Counted from the stretch's first letter, positions 1-9,007 are shown. The stretch is 17,917 nucleotides of DNA from Lentzea aerocolonigenes (GCF_000955955.1 NZ_JYJG01000447.1:1-17917), one strand, 5' to 3'. A program made the numbers and translations. The notes: generated by a model not told the origin, from the sequence alone.

Positions 1-360
1 GTAGTAGGCCGTGGCCCAGCCCGCGACGCCAACGGTCTGGAACGCGGTGCCGAGCCACATGAGCACTGCGCCGATCGTCGCCCAGGTGCTGCCGCGCCTC
101 CGGACCAGGAACATCGTGGCGAGAGCTTGGAACGGCACGTTGAGCACGGCCATGGCAGCGAGACCGGTGAGCAGCGACCACCACAGGTCGCGGCCGGCCG
201 CGATGTCGGCGTACGAGTAGGTTTCGCCGCCTGCCGCCGGTTCGGGCCAGAGCAGTCCGCCGAAGACGGCGGCGACGGAGGTGACGCCCAGGACCGCGGC
301 GAGGAGGGCCACGCGTCCACGGGTGGAGCTCGGCGACTGGGTGAGGGTGTCGACGGACAT
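1..360 (-). CDS. Putative integral membrane protein, N-terminal part (cut by window edge)
   Basis: The reverse strand reads from an ATG at 360 for 120 uninterrupted codons to base 1, so the C-terminus lies outside the window. The protein opens with a short polar stretch (MSVDTLTQSPSSTRGR), then a hydrophobic segment at about residues 17-35, a loop rich in Gly/Ala/Glu, a second segment at about 56-78, a short VRRRGS turn and a third segment from about 84. This indicates a multi-spanning membrane protein. A GGAAGG Shine-Dalgarno sequence (371-376) sits about 10 bases upstream of the ATG and supports the start. I do not recognise a family. It diverges from a two-component system across 165 bp containing a perfect palindrome, so it may be a target or accessory of that system; this is inferred from position only. 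Confidence 0.7.
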   Translation of the reverse strand, partial: MSVDTLTQSPSSTRGRVALLAAVLGVTSVAAVFGGLLWPEPAAGGETYSYADIAAGRDLWWSLLTGLAAMAVLNVPFQALATMFLVRRRGSTWATIGAVLMWLGTAFQTVGVAGWATAYY

Positions 361-473
361 GGTCTCGGCCTTCCGGTGAGGGTGGTGTCGCTGGTACGTG
401 GTTGCGCGGGTTGATCGCCTCAAGAGAACCCGCGGAGGGGTGTCCGGCACATCGGTACCGGCTCGGGGCCTCA

Positions 474-493
474 CCTCCGTGCCGGCACGGAGG
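474..493. promoter_or_regulatory. Perfect 20-bp palindrome, candidate operator
   Basis: CCTCCGTGCC is followed directly by its exact reverse complement GGCACGGAGG with no spacer. The site lies between the divergent membrane-protein and histidine-kinase genes. Its right end is 20 bp upstream of the candidate -10 box at 514-519, so it covers roughly -52 to -33 relative to a start at 526, a position where a bound dimer would affect the kinase promoter. It could be the binding site of the adjacent NarL-type regulator or of another dimeric regulator. The palindrome is seen directly; binding is inference. Confidence 0.6.
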
Positions 494-513
494 CCAAGCC
501 GCCGCACCGGCCT

Positions 514-519
514 TACCCT
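514..519 (+). promoter_or_regulatory. Candidate -10 box for a leaderless histidine-kinase transcript
   Basis: TACCCT matches the actinobacterial TAnnnT -10 pattern and ends 6 bases before the ATG at 526, so transcription would begin at or next to the start codon. No convincing Shine-Dalgarno sequence precedes the ATG and no good -35 hexamer is visible, as is common for activated actinobacterial promoters. Confidence 0.4.
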
Positions 520-525
520 GGGCCG

Positions 526-2463
526 ATGAGGTCGCTGGGACTGGTTCTGCTGGGTGTCGCCGTCGTCCTGACGGCCGGTGCCGGCTGGCTGCGGCCGAGT
601 CTCGCGTTCGCGGGTCTGGCGACCCTCGGACTGGCCGTGGCGGCACTCGGCGTGGTGATCACGTTCCGGGTGCGGGCGAACCCCGTCGGCGCGCTGCTCG
701 CGTGGGCCGGGGCGATCGTCGTCTTCCTGGCCGCACGCGACGTCTACTACCGGGTCTGGCTCGACGATCCCACCGCGGTGCCGCTGGATCTCCGCGTGGT
801 CGCGTTCCTCAACGAGAGCGGCTGGTGGCTGCTGGCCGCTGTCGCGCTCCTGCTGCTCCACTTCCCCGACGGCACGCTGCCCAGCCGCCGGTGGAAGCTC
901 GTACCGCCGCTCGTCGTCGTGCTCGCGCTGGCACAGCAGGGTTTCGGGATGGCTCCGCGTGAGCCGTTCACCGAGCCGATGCAGGACCTGCCACACCCCT
1001 GGGGACCACCGTCCGATGTGGTCAACGTGCTCAGCTACGCCGTCAACATCGGCCTGGTCGTGGCATTCCTCGCGGCTGGTGTCTCGCTGGTGCTGCGTTT
1101 CCGCCGAGCCTCCGATCCGGTGCGGGCACAGCTGAAGTGGCTGGCGTTCGCGGGACTGGCCGCCACCGCGTATCCGGTGGTGTGCCTCGCGGAGATCGTC
1201 GTCACCGGACGAAGTGGCGTCGTGGCAACGGTTTTCGGCGTGGTCACCATAATCGCGCTGTTCTGCTCGGTCGGTGTGGCCATGCTGCGCCACGACCTCT
1301 ACGACGTCGACCGCGTGCTGGCCGACACCATCAGCTACACGATCGTGCTGCTCGTCCTCATCGGGGCGTACGCGCTCGCAGCTCTCACACTCGGCATCGT
1401 GGTGGGCCAGGACTCCCCCGCCGCCGCGGCCGGTGCCACCGCCGTGTGCGCCGTGCTGCTCGCGCCGTTGAAGAAACGCCTGCAACGCGTGGTGGACCGG
1501 CGCCTCTTCCCGCGCACGAAGGCCGCGCTGCAAGCGATCGAAGACCTGCAACACCGGGTGCACACCCAAGCCGCCCAACCGGAAGAGCTCGAAGAAGCCC
1601 TGCGCACGGCGTTGAAGGACCCCACGCTGAGAGTCGGCCTGCTGATCCCCGCGTCCACGGGATTCGTCGACACTCAGGGCGTGCCAGTGGCCGACACCGG
1701 ACTGGTTCCGATCACCCTCGGCGGCACCCAGATCGGCGTTCTCTCTTCCAGCACGACCACTCCGGCCGTGCTCCGAATCGTCGCCACCGCCGCCGCCAGC
1801 CTCGTCGAGGTCTCCAGGCTGCGCGGCGAACTGGCCGCGGCACTGCGCGAGGTCGAGGCCAGCCGTACCCGGCTCGTGCAGGCCGGGGACGCCGAACGCA
1901 AACGGCTCGAACGCGACCTGCACGACGGCGCCCAGCAACGACTCGTCTCGCTCGGCATGGCGATGCGACTGGCCCAGCGCCAGCTGCCCACCGGCGACAT
2001 CGACGTGCACGCGTTGCTGGACCAGGGTGTCGCCGAGCTCGCGACCGCCATCGCCGAACTGCGGCAGATCGCCCACGGCCTGCGCCCGACCAGCCTCGAC
2101 GACGGCCTGCACAACGCGTTGGCCGCACTGACGAACAAGCTGCCGGTGCCGGTGACGCTGGAGATCATGGACGAACCGCTGGCCGACGACATCACGGTCA
2201 CCGCCTACTTCGTCGCCGCCGAGGCGATCACCAACGCCGCCAAGCACGCGCGGGCCAGCGCGATCACGGTTCGGGTCACTCAACAGGAAGACGCGGTGAA
2301 CGTGGTGGTGAAGGACGACGGCTGCGGCGGCGCCGACCCGCGCGCGGGCGGAGGGCTCGCCGGGCTGGCCGACCGCGTTGCCGCGCTGGGAGGTTCGCTG
2401 CGACTGCACAGCAAGCCCGGACTCGGCACGACGATCCAGGCGGTGCTGCCGTGCGCATCGTGA
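526..2463 (+). CDS. Membrane sensor histidine kinase, NarL/DesK-type (HisKA_3)
   Basis: 645 aa. The first ~315 residues hold many hydrophobic segments (about 5-25, 29-47, 56-71, 99-112, 168-190, 205-223, 232-254, 270-294, 300-314), forming a membrane-embedded input region. A cytoplasmic stretch follows at ~330-430 and then a coiled-coil-like [17 protein letters not shown] segment. The dimerisation/phosphoacceptor motif [11 protein letters not shown] places the phosphorylated histidine at about H466. The HATPase part shows the N box ([12 protein letters not shown], ~564-575), a DDGCGG box (~597) and [11 protein letters not shown] (~608). Its 3' end overlaps the response regulator by 13 bp, so the two form a classic pair. 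The ligand is unknown. The ATG at 526 is chosen because of the -10 box 6 bases upstream, which implies a leaderless mRNA. Confidence 0.93.
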   Translation: MRSLGLVLLGVAVVLTAGAGWLRPSLAFAGLATLGLAVAALGVVITFRVRANPVGALLAWAGAIVVFLAARDVYYRVWLDDPTAVPLDLRVVAFLNESGWWLLAAVALLLLHFPDGTLPSRRWKLVPPLVVVLALAQQGFGMAPREPFTEPMQDLPHPWGPPSDVVNVLSYAVNIGLVVAFLAAGVSLVLRFRRASDPVRAQLKWLAFAGLAATAYPVVCLAEIVVTGRSGVVATVFGVVTIIALFCSVGVAMLRHDLYDVDRVLADTISYTIVLLVLIGAYALAALTLGIVVGQDSPAAAAGATAVCAVLLAPLKKRLQRVVDRRLFPRTKAALQAIEDLQHRVHTQAAQPEELEEALRTALKDPTLRVGLLIPASTGFVDTQGVPVADTGLVPITLGGTQIGVLSSSTTTPAVLRIVATAAASLVEVSRLRGELAAALREVEASRTRLVQAGDAERKRLERDLHDGAQQRLVSLGMAMRLAQRQLPTGDIDVHALLDQGVAELATAIAELRQIAHGLRPTSLDDGLHNALAALTNKLPVPVTLEIMDEPLADDITVTAYFVAAEAITNAAKHARASAITVRVTQQEDAVNVVVKDDGCGGADPRAGGGLAGLADRVAALGGSLRLHSKPGLGTTIQAVLPCAS

Positions 2464-3083
2464 TCGGCGAGGACTCGGCGTTGTTCCGCGAAGGCCTCGC
2501 GAGCCTGCTTTCCCACGCCGGCCACGACATCGTGGGCCGCGCCGCTGACGCGAACACGCTCGTCGCCGTGGTGGCACAAGCACAACCCGACCTGGCCATC
2601 GTCGACGTGCGGATGCCGCCGGGTCTGGCCGACGACGGCGCCCGAGCCGCCCGCAAGATCCGCACAGCGCAGCCCGAGGTCGCGATTCTCCTGCTCTCCC
2701 AGCACATCGAGACCCGGCACTCCGTCGAACTCGTCAGCCAGGGCGGCTTCGGCTACCTGCTCAAGGACCGCGTGCTCGACGTCGACGAGTTCCTGGAGTC
2801 GATCGCCCGCGTCGCCGCGGGAGGGTCCGCACTGGATCCGGAAGTGGTGGGCAGGCTGCTCGGCCGCCCGGCCACCTCGGCGCTCACCCCTCGGGAACGC
2901 GAGGTGCTCGGGCTCATGGCCGAGGGCTGCACGAACGTCGCGATCGCGCGTCGGCTCTTCCTCACCGAGCGCACGGTCGAGACCCACGTCGGCAACATCA
3001 TGGCCAAGCTCGGCCTCGAGACCAACGTCGAGGAGCACCGCCGAGTCCTCGCGGTGCTGACCTACCTGGCCGAGTTCAGCTAG
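2451..3083 (+). CDS. NarL/LuxR-type response regulator
   Basis: 210 aa from a GTG start that lies inside the last codons of the kinase gene (13-bp overlap), indicating translational coupling. The receiver domain starts [16 protein letters not shown], with acidic pocket residues E7/D8, the phosphoacceptor at D52 in IVDVRMPP and the conserved lysine in GYLLKDR (~K105). A C-terminal LuxR helix-turn-helix spans about 146-195 ([15 protein letters not shown] followed by [16 protein letters not shown]). It would be phosphorylated by the upstream kinase and bind DNA as a dimer; the 20-bp palindrome at 474-493 is an attractive but unproven target. Its TAG stop (3081-3083) shares the palindrome CTAG with the stop of the convergent hydrolase-glycosyltransferase gene. 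Confidence 0.93.
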   Translation: MRIVIGEDSALFREGLASLLSHAGHDIVGRAADANTLVAVVAQAQPDLAIVDVRMPPGLADDGARAARKIRTAQPEVAILLLSQHIETRHSVELVSQGGFGYLLKDRVLDVDEFLESIARVAAGGSALDPEVVGRLLGRPATSALTPREREVLGLMAEGCTNVAIARRLFLTERTVETHVGNIMAKLGLETNVEEHRRVLAVLTYLAEFS

Positions 3084-5182
3084 ATCAGGTCGGCGAGCAA
3101 CGCCGCCACACGGGAGGCACCATCGGACTCGACCGGCCGGTAGCCGGCCTCGCGCCCGATCTCCTCGGCCATCGCGGCGGCCAGCACCTCCCGATCCACC
3201 ACCTCCTCGTAGGTCGTGCACCGGCCCGCTCCATACCGTTCGAGCCGGTGCCGGACGTGGATGTTCTGCTCGAAGTGGTTTCGCAACGGCATGTAGATGA
3301 ACGGGCGCCGGGCCGCGGTCAGCTCCATGCACGTGGTCAGCCCGCCCTGCACCACCGCCAGGTCGCAGGCGCCGAGGTAGCGGTGCAGGTCCGGCAGATA
3401 GCCGCGCACTTCCACGTCCCGGTCGTGGACGAGCGACGACGGATCGATGCGCGGCCCGGTGACGACGAGGAATCTCAAGCCGGGAACCAGCTCGCGGGCA
3501 ACGGGCACCGCGTCGAGCACCCGGCGCAGCAGCGACTCCCCCACACCCGAGCCACCGACCGTGACCACGCACAGCTTGTCGTCCGGCCGGACCCCGATCC
3601 GGCGCCGCAACGCCTCGCGCTCGCCGTCGTCCGGCGGGTCGAATCCCGTGACGTAGCCGGAGAAGTCGAAGTTCTCCAGAGTCCACTCGCGGATCGACGG
3701 CAGACCGGGGCCGAACGGCTGCGACACCACGTCGTCCGGGTCGCCGACGAACACCGACCTGTCCCGCACCCGGCGCAACCGGGCCCGTTGCTCGATCATC
3801 TCCAGGTTGTAGTCGGCGGTCAGGCGTTCCTCGCGCGCGCCGCCGCCGGGCATCGGGAGCCAGCCGACGAAGTCCGTCAGCCATGCGAACGCACTCCGCT
3901 TCAGCCGCGGGTTCTCGTGCAGGAAGTGGTCGACCTCCCACGCCTCGTCGCCGATGACCAGGTCGTACCCCTCGACGGCCTCGTCGAACACCATGAAGTT
4001 GTGCACCAGCAACGCGTCCAGGCGGCGGAACGTCTCGAACACGTGCAGGTCGTGCTCGCCCGCGTCGTCCTCGATGTGCGCCGACTCGGTGGCGAGCCAC
4101 GCCGACGCCGGGTGGATCCGCTCGCCCGCCCGGCCGAGCATCTCGGTGACCGGGTGCTGGGCGAGCCAGTCGATCTGCAGGTCCGGCCGCAGCTTGCGCA
4201 GCTCGGACGCGATGGCCAGGTCGCGCCGGGCGTGACCGAGACCGATCGGCGAGCTCAGGTACAACGCGCGCGGCGACCTGCTGATCGGCCTGGAGTCGAC
4301 CACCTTCCGCACCTCGGGGTGCACGCGGCCGACGAACTCCTTGATCAGCAGGTTGACCCGCACCGGGTCGCGCGCGTGCACACCGTGCCCGGAGCCCTCG
4401 ACGAGCACCAGCGAACCGCCGGTCAGCTCGGCGAGACGTTCCCCGATCGCGTGCGGGCGAACCCGGTCGCCGGTTCCGTGGATCACCAGCACCGGGCAGC
4501 GAACCGCGCGACAGCTGTCCTCAATGGACTCGGAAGCGAGCCTCCCGTCCGTGGTGGCGGCCAGCGTGGCGGGCGAGATCTGGCGCGCCCACCGCACGCC
4601 GTCCTCGATCTGCTTGGTGGAGTGCGGTTCGGGGAACATCCTCGCGAAGAACCAGTCGACGAACTCGTCATAGCCGCCGTTCAGCCAGTGCCGCCGGTTG
4701 TACTGGATCCCGCCCTCTGCCGACTCCCAGGCCTGCTTCTCCTGAGCCAGCGAACCGATGAGCGAAGCGCTGGCCGGTGCGATGGCGACGATGCCGGTGA
4801 CGCGGTCCGGGTGGTGCGCTGCCGTGAGCACCGACCACGCATCCCCGCGGGACAACGACACCAGCACAGCGCTACTGGTTCCGGTGGCGTCCATGACCGC
4901 GACGGTGTCCGCCGCGTATTCTCTGTCCACATAGGACTCACCGCCAGCCGGACGACTTGAGTCACCGCAGCCGCGGCCGTCGAACGTGACCACCCTGAAG
5001 TGTCGCGCGAGGTACGGCACCTGCGCCTTCCAGTGCAGCGACGGCACGATCGACCACGTCGGCATGAGCAGAACCGTTGGCCTGCCGGGGTTCTCGTAGA
5101 CCCGGAACGCGAGCCGCACCCCGGCCCGCACGGCGAACCCGGTCTCGTCCGCCTCGCGGACCGGGCGCGGCTCGGCTGTCAC
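3080..5182 (-). CDS. Fusion of alpha/beta hydrolase (N) and MGT/GT28-like glycosyltransferase (C)
   Basis: 700 aa from the GTG at 5182, whose GTGA overlaps the TGA of the upstream methyltransferase gene; this coupling decides the start. Residues ~15-290 form an alpha/beta hydrolase: a [14 protein letters not shown] strand/loop, [13 protein letters not shown], a nucleophile elbow SLSRG (~S111, with Ser where the family usually has Gly), an acidic residue in HGTGDR (~D239) and a histidine in GSGHG (~H266). Residues ~305-700 form a GT-B glycosyltransferase: the entry loop [12 protein letters not shown], a GGSGVGES loop in the C-terminal domain, and a nucleotide-sugar pocket around [12 protein letters not shown] with [17 protein letters not shown]. 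Neither substrate can be read from the sequence. With the coupled methyltransferase it suggests modification of a small molecule or lipid. No signal peptide is visible, so it is probably cytosolic. Confidence 0.85.
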   Translation of the reverse strand: MTAEPRPVREADETGFAVRAGVRLAFRVYENPGRPTVLLMPTWSIVPSLHWKAQVPYLARHFRVVTFDGRGCGDSSRPAGGESYVDREYAADTVAVMDATGTSSAVLVSLSRGDAWSVLTAAHHPDRVTGIVAIAPASASLIGSLAQEKQAWESAEGGIQYNRRHWLNGGYDEFVDWFFARMFPEPHSTKQIEDGVRWARQISPATLAATTDGRLASESIEDSCRAVRCPVLVIHGTGDRVRPHAIGERLAELTGGSLVLVEGSGHGVHARDPVRVNLLIKEFVGRVHPEVRKVVDSRPISRSPRALYLSSPIGLGHARRDLAIASELRKLRPDLQIDWLAQHPVTEMLGRAGERIHPASAWLATESAHIEDDAGEHDLHVFETFRRLDALLVHNFMVFDEAVEGYDLVIGDEAWEVDHFLHENPRLKRSAFAWLTDFVGWLPMPGGGAREERLTADYNLEMIEQRARLRRVRDRSVFVGDPDDVVSQPFGPGLPSIREWTLENFDFSGYVTGFDPPDDGEREALRRRIGVRPDDKLCVVTVGGSGVGESLLRRVLDAVPVARELVPGLRFLVVTGPRIDPSSLVHDRDVEVRGYLPDLHRYLGACDLAVVQGGLTTCMELTAARRPFIYMPLRNHFEQNIHVRHRLERYGAGRCTTYEEVVDREVLAAAMAEEIGREAGYRPVESDGASRVAALLADLI

Positions 5183-6252
5183 GGCCGGACTTCGAGGACC
5201 TGGTTGAACGGCGTCGCGGCCACCCCGGCGAACCGGGTGAACCCGCCCGCGACCGCCACGTCGCGGATGCGCGCGGGCCCGGCCTGCGTGCCCAGCGCGA
5301 GCCCGACGTCCTGCGACAGCGAGGCAGGCGTGCACAGCAGCGTCGAGAAGCCGTAGTAGGTGCGGCCCACGGGGTTGAGGTTGTCCTCGACGTGATCCCC
5401 TGCCATCGGCTCGACGATCATCCACGTGCCGTCGGCCGCCACCGCGTCCCTGACGTGCCGTGCGGCGCCGACCGGGTCGCCCATGTCGTGCAGGCAGTCG
5501 AACATGGTCACGAGGTCGTAGCCGGTGCCGCCGAAGTCCGCGGCGGACGCCACCTCGAACGTCACGCGGTCACCGACCCCGGCGGCCGCCGCCCGTTCGC
5601 GCGCCACCCGGATCGACTCGGGGTGGTAGTCGGATCCGGTGAAGGCCGAGTTCGGGAACGCCTGAGCCATCAGGATCGTTGATGCCCCGTGCCCGCAGCC
5701 GACGTCCGCGACCCTGGCACCGGCGCGCAGCTTCGCGGTCACGCCGTCCAGTGCGGGCAGCCAGCTCTCGATCAGGTTGGCCTCGTAGTTGGGCCGGAAG
5801 AACCGCTCGCAGCCCACGTGCACGTCCGTGTTGTGCTCGTGCCAGCCGACACCGGACCCGCTGCGGGCCGCGTCGAGCACGCGCCCGGCGTCGTGCACGG
5901 TGCCCAGCGCGATCTGGAACATGCCGGGCAGGAACGCGGGGCTGTTCTCCACCGTCAACGCCACCGCGTGCTCGAGCGGCAGCGCATACCTGCTGGTCGT
6001 GGGGTCGTACGTCACGTATCCGCCGGCGGCCTGGGCGTTGAGCCATTCGCGCACGTACGGCTCCGCGGTGCCGCTGCGGTCGGCCAGCTCGGCGGCGCTG
6101 ATCGGCTCGCCGGACGCCATCGCGCGGTAGTAGCCGAGTTTGTCGCCCATGACGACGAGCGCGGCGTTCAGCGTGGCCCCCACCTCGTCGACCGCACGGA
6201 ACACGAACTGCATCAGCTTGTCGGTGTCGACCTCGGGTCTTGTCGTGGTCAT
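5179..6252 (-). CDS. Class I SAM-dependent methyltransferase with N-terminal winged helix (Rv2258c-like)
   Basis: 357 aa from the ATG at 6252, preceded by a good AGGAGGG Shine-Dalgarno sequence (6261-6267). Residues ~12-100 look like the winged-helix dimerisation domain of this methyltransferase group (LGYYRAM, then ELADRSGTAEPYVREWL). The Rossmann methyltransferase fold follows, with SAM motif I VADVGCGHGAST (181-192), the acidic end of strand 2 in GSDYHPES (~D208) and FDCLHDMGDP at motif IV. These enzymes methylate small molecules; the acceptor here is unknown. The gene is first in a two-gene minus-strand unit: its TGA overlaps the GTG of the hydrolase-glycosyltransferase gene by 4 bp. It diverges from the LAL regulator across 100 bp. 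Confidence 0.88.
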   Translation of the reverse strand: MTTTRPEVDTDKLMQFVFRAVDEVGATLNAALVVMGDKLGYYRAMASGEPISAAELADRSGTAEPYVREWLNAQAAGGYVTYDPTTSRYALPLEHAVALTVENSPAFLPGMFQIALGTVHDAGRVLDAARSGSGVGWHEHNTDVHVGCERFFRPNYEANLIESWLPALDGVTAKLRAGARVADVGCGHGASTILMAQAFPNSAFTGSDYHPESIRVARERAAAAGVGDRVTFEVASAADFGGTGYDLVTMFDCLHDMGDPVGAARHVRDAVAADGTWMIVEPMAGDHVEDNLNPVGRTYYGFSTLLCTPASLSQDVGLALGTQAGPARIRDVAVAGGFTRFAGVAATPFNQVLEVRP

Positions 6253-6278
6253 CTGCCCTGCCCTCCTGTGAGGGTCGG

Positions 6279-6284
6279 AACGTA
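6279..6284 (-). promoter_or_regulatory. Candidate -10 box for the methyltransferase operon
   Basis: On the reverse strand TACGTT fits the TAnnnT pattern, 26 bp upstream of the methyltransferase ATG and just ahead of its Shine-Dalgarno sequence. A poor -35 candidate (GCGACT) lies 17 bp further upstream. A short inverted repeat CCCTC-CTGT-GAGGG (6261-6274) overlaps the Shine-Dalgarno sequence and could mask it. All are by-eye matches. Confidence 0.25.
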
Positions 6285-6339
6285 TGAGCGGCAACAGGTC
6301 AGTCGCATCAGGTGCCCCACCTAGGACCGAGGCTCTGCT

Positions 6340-6345
6340 TACACT
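6340..6345 (+). promoter_or_regulatory. Candidate -10 box deciding a leaderless start for the LAL regulator
   Basis: TACACT ends 7 bases before the GTG at 6353. That spacing puts the transcription start at or on the start codon, the usual geometry of leaderless actinobacterial mRNAs. The same GTG begins VLMGRESE, which matches the expected N-terminus of LAL regulators, so two independent signs agree. Confidence 0.45.
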
Positions 6346-6352
6346 CCCCGAT

Positions 6353-9007
6353 GTGCTGATGGGACGCGAGTCCGAGCGTCGACAGATCGAGCGGCTCGTC
6401 GCGAGCGCGCGGATCGGGCACGGTGGCGTCCTCGCGCTCACCGGCGAGCCCGGCGTCGGGAAGACCGCGTTGCTGCGCCAGGCAGCCGAGAACGCCACCG
6501 GCATGACCGTGTTGTGGGCGGCCGGCAGCGAACCCGAGCGGGAGATTCCCTTCGGAGCACTGCACCAGGTCCTGCGGCCCGCGCTGGACCGCGTGGACGA
6601 GATCCCGGCGCCCCAGGCACAAGCGCTGTCCGTGGCACTCGCGTTGCGCCCGGGAACCGCGGGTGACCGGTTCGCCGTCGGAGCCGCCACGCTGAGCCTG
6701 CTCTGCCGGTTCGCCGAAGAACGCCCGGTCGCGGTGCTGCTGGACGACCTGCACCTGTTCGACCGGCCGTCCGCCGACGCGCTGGCGTTCGCGGCCCGCA
6801 GGCTGGTGGCCGATCCGATCGTCCTGCTGGCGACCACCCGGGACGCCGATCCTGGGCTGCCCGCACTACCGTTGTCCGGCATCGATCTCGCCGCCGCTGG
6901 AGAGCTGGTCTCCAGCCGCACCAACGGGACCGTCTCGCCTGATCACATCGCACGCCTCCACACGGCCACCGCGGGGAACCCGCTCGCGCTGATCGAACTG
7001 GCCGCGCACCGGCTCGGCCACGTCTCTCCCGAAACTCCGCTGCCCGTGTCCGCGACGCTCGCCGGCGAGTTCGCCGCACAGGCGCGGTCGCTCAGCGAAG
7101 CCGGACGCGCGGCGCTGACCGTGGCATCGGTGGCGGGCAACGATCTGCGCGTGGCCGCCGGGGCGTGCGGGCTGCTGGACATCCACGTCGACGCGCTGGC
7201 CGAGGCGGAGAACGCCGAGCTCCTGCAGATCACCGATGACCGCGTCGAGTTCCGTCATCCGCTGATCCGCGCGGCGGTCTACGGCGATGCCACTCCCCAG
7301 CGCAGACGGGCGATCCACCGCGCCGTCGCGGACACGTTCGGCCCGCGCGACCCCGACCGGCACGCCTGGCACCTCGCCGAGGCGACGCTGGGACCGGACG
7401 CCCGCGTCGCCGATCTTCTCGTCCAGGCGGCCGTGCGGGCACACGGACGAAGTGCGCACGAAGTCGCCGCCGCCGCGTACGAACGGGCCGCGCGGCTGAG
7501 CCCGGACGTCGAACGGCACGGTGAGCTGTGCGTGGCGGCGGCGGAGTCGGCGTGGCTGGCCGGTACCACCTCGCGCGCCATCGCGTTGCTCGACGAGGCC
7601 GGCCGGGACGACGCCCTCGAACTGCGCGGCGCGATCGCGGCCCGCACCGGCTCGCTCACCGAAGCACGCGACCTCAGCCGCGCGGCCGCCCGGCGCACGA
7701 GCAACGCGGACGAAGGCGTCGTGCTGCTGGCCGACGCGGTGAACGCCTGCTTCTACCTCGGCGACACCACGACCGGGGTCTCGCTGGCGCAGGAGATCGA
7801 ACAGCTGCTCGACCGCGTCACCACGCCGCGGGCGCGGGGACTCGGCCAGATGGCGGCGGGCTGTGCGCGAATCCTCGCCAACCGCGGCGGTGCCGGCCAG
7901 ATCCGCACCGCCGTCGACCTGCTCGCCGCCTCCGGTCTGCCGCACGCGGACCGGAACCGGCTGTCGTGGCTGATGATCGGCCCGATGTTCCTGCGCGACG
8001 CGTCCTCGGGAGCCGAGCTGCGGCGCATCGTCGGCGAGGTGCGGGCGGAAGCGGCTGTGGGGACGTTGCCGTCGTTGCTGTTCCACGTCGCCAGGGACGA
8101 GGCCACCACCAACCAGTGGGTCCGCGCCGAGGCGACCTACGACGAGGCGGCCCGGCTCGCGCGTGAGACCGGGCAGGAGACCGACCTCGCGATGAGCCTG
8201 GCCGGGCTGGCGTGGCTGCGGGCCCGGCTCGGCGACGAGGAGCAGTGCCGCGGGCTCGTCGCCGAAGCACTGCCGATCTGCCGCACCCGTGACATCCACA
8301 TCGGCCGCGTGTGGTCGCTGTTCGCCTTGGGAGAGCTCGAGCTCGGCCTGGGCAACGCGCGGAAGGCCCTGGCACAGCTGGAAGAACTGGCCGCACTGCT
8401 GAACGAGCTCCAGCTGACCGATCCCGATCTGTCCCCCGCGCCCGAACTGACCGACGCGCTGGTGAGGCTGGGCAGACACGAGGACGCCCACGAGATCGCC
8501 CGCCGCTACCGGAACGAGGCAACCGCGAAGGGCCAGCCGTGGGCGATGGCACGGGCCGAGCGCGCGATCGGCATGCTCAGCACGGACATCGACGAGCATT
8601 TCGAGGCGTCGCTGGAGTTCCACGCGAGGACGCTGGACGACTTCGAGACCGCGCGCACCCGGCTCGCCTACGGTGCCCGCCTGCGCCGCGCCCGGCGGCG
8701 GGTCGACGCCCGGCCGCACCTGCACGCCGCGCTCGAGACGTTCGAGAACCTGCGCGCGGTCCGCTGGGCCGACCTCGCCGCGATCGAACTGGGCGCCACC
8801 GGCGAGACGATCCAGCGCCGCGCACCGGGTGAAACCCTTACGCCGCAGGAGTTGCAGGTGTCGTTGCTGCTCGCGGAGGGCAAGACCACCCGCGAGGTCG
8901 CCGCGGCGTTGTTCCTGAGCCCCAAGACCATCGAGTACCACCTGCGCAAGGTGTACACGAAGCTCGGCATCAGCTCACGCGCCGAACTGGCCGCCCGCCT
9001 GCCCTGA
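6353..9007 (+). CDS. LuxR-family ATP-binding transcriptional regulator (LAL type)
   Basis: 884 aa from the GTG at 6353; an ATG at 6284 would add 23 residues of unconserved character. The N-terminal STAND/AAA-like ATPase shows MLMGRESERRQI, Walker A GEPGVGKT (31-38), Walker B VAVLLDDLHLFD (~126-137) and the TAGNPLALIEL motif. A long Ala/Leu/Glu-rich helical-repeat region follows (~350-810), probably TPR-like. The C-terminal LuxR helix-turn-helix occupies about the last 55 residues (LTPQELQVSLLLAEG, then SPKTIEYHLRKVYTKLGI). LAL proteins are large activators, often of specialised-metabolite or transport genes. It diverges from the methyltransferase/hydrolase-glycosyltransferase operon and is the natural candidate for its control. 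Its last 33 bp overlap the convergent VOC gene. Confidence 0.92.
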   Translation: MLMGRESERRQIERLVASARIGHGGVLALTGEPGVGKTALLRQAAENATGMTVLWAAGSEPEREIPFGALHQVLRPALDRVDEIPAPQAQALSVALALRPGTAGDRFAVGAATLSLLCRFAEERPVAVLLDDLHLFDRPSADALAFAARRLVADPIVLLATTRDADPGLPALPLSGIDLAAAGELVSSRTNGTVSPDHIARLHTATAGNPLALIELAAHRLGHVSPETPLPVSATLAGEFAAQARSLSEAGRAALTVASVAGNDLRVAAGACGLLDIHVDALAEAENAELLQITDDRVEFRHPLIRAAVYGDATPQRRRAIHRAVADTFGPRDPDRHAWHLAEATLGPDARVADLLVQAAVRAHGRSAHEVAAAAYERAARLSPDVERHGELCVAAAESAWLAGTTSRAIALLDEAGRDDALELRGAIAARTGSLTEARDLSRAAARRTSNADEGVVLLADAVNACFYLGDTTTGVSLAQEIEQLLDRVTTPRARGLGQMAAGCARILANRGGAGQIRTAVDLLAASGLPHADRNRLSWLMIGPMFLRDASSGAELRRIVGEVRAEAAVGTLPSLLFHVARDEATTNQWVRAEATYDEAARLARETGQETDLAMSLAGLAWLRARLGDEEQCRGLVAEALPICRTRDIHIGRVWSLFALGELELGLGNARKALAQLEELAALLNELQLTDPDLSPAPELTDALVRLGRHEDAHEIARRYRNEATAKGQPWAMARAERAIGMLSTDIDEHFEASLEFHARTLDDFETARTRLAYGARLRRARRRVDARPHLHAALETFENLRAVRWADLAAIELGATGETIQRRAPGETLTPQELQVSLLLAEGKTTREVAAALFLSPKTIEYHLRKVYTKLGISSRAELAARLP

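Noticed and set aside
3248..4960. 570-codon plus-strand frame opposite the hydrolase-glycosyltransferase gene
   Set aside because: His/Arg/Val-rich shadow with no recognisable fold; the minus-strand frame carries catalytic motifs of two families.
5183..5425. 81-residue upstream extension of the hydrolase-glycosyltransferase protein
   Set aside because: It lies entirely inside the methyltransferase gene and is Arg/Gly-rich; the GTGA overlap at 5179-5182 is the natural start.
6866..8941. 691-codon minus-strand frame opposite the LAL regulator
   Set aside because: No domain and biased low-complexity composition; the plus-strand LAL protein is conserved along its length.
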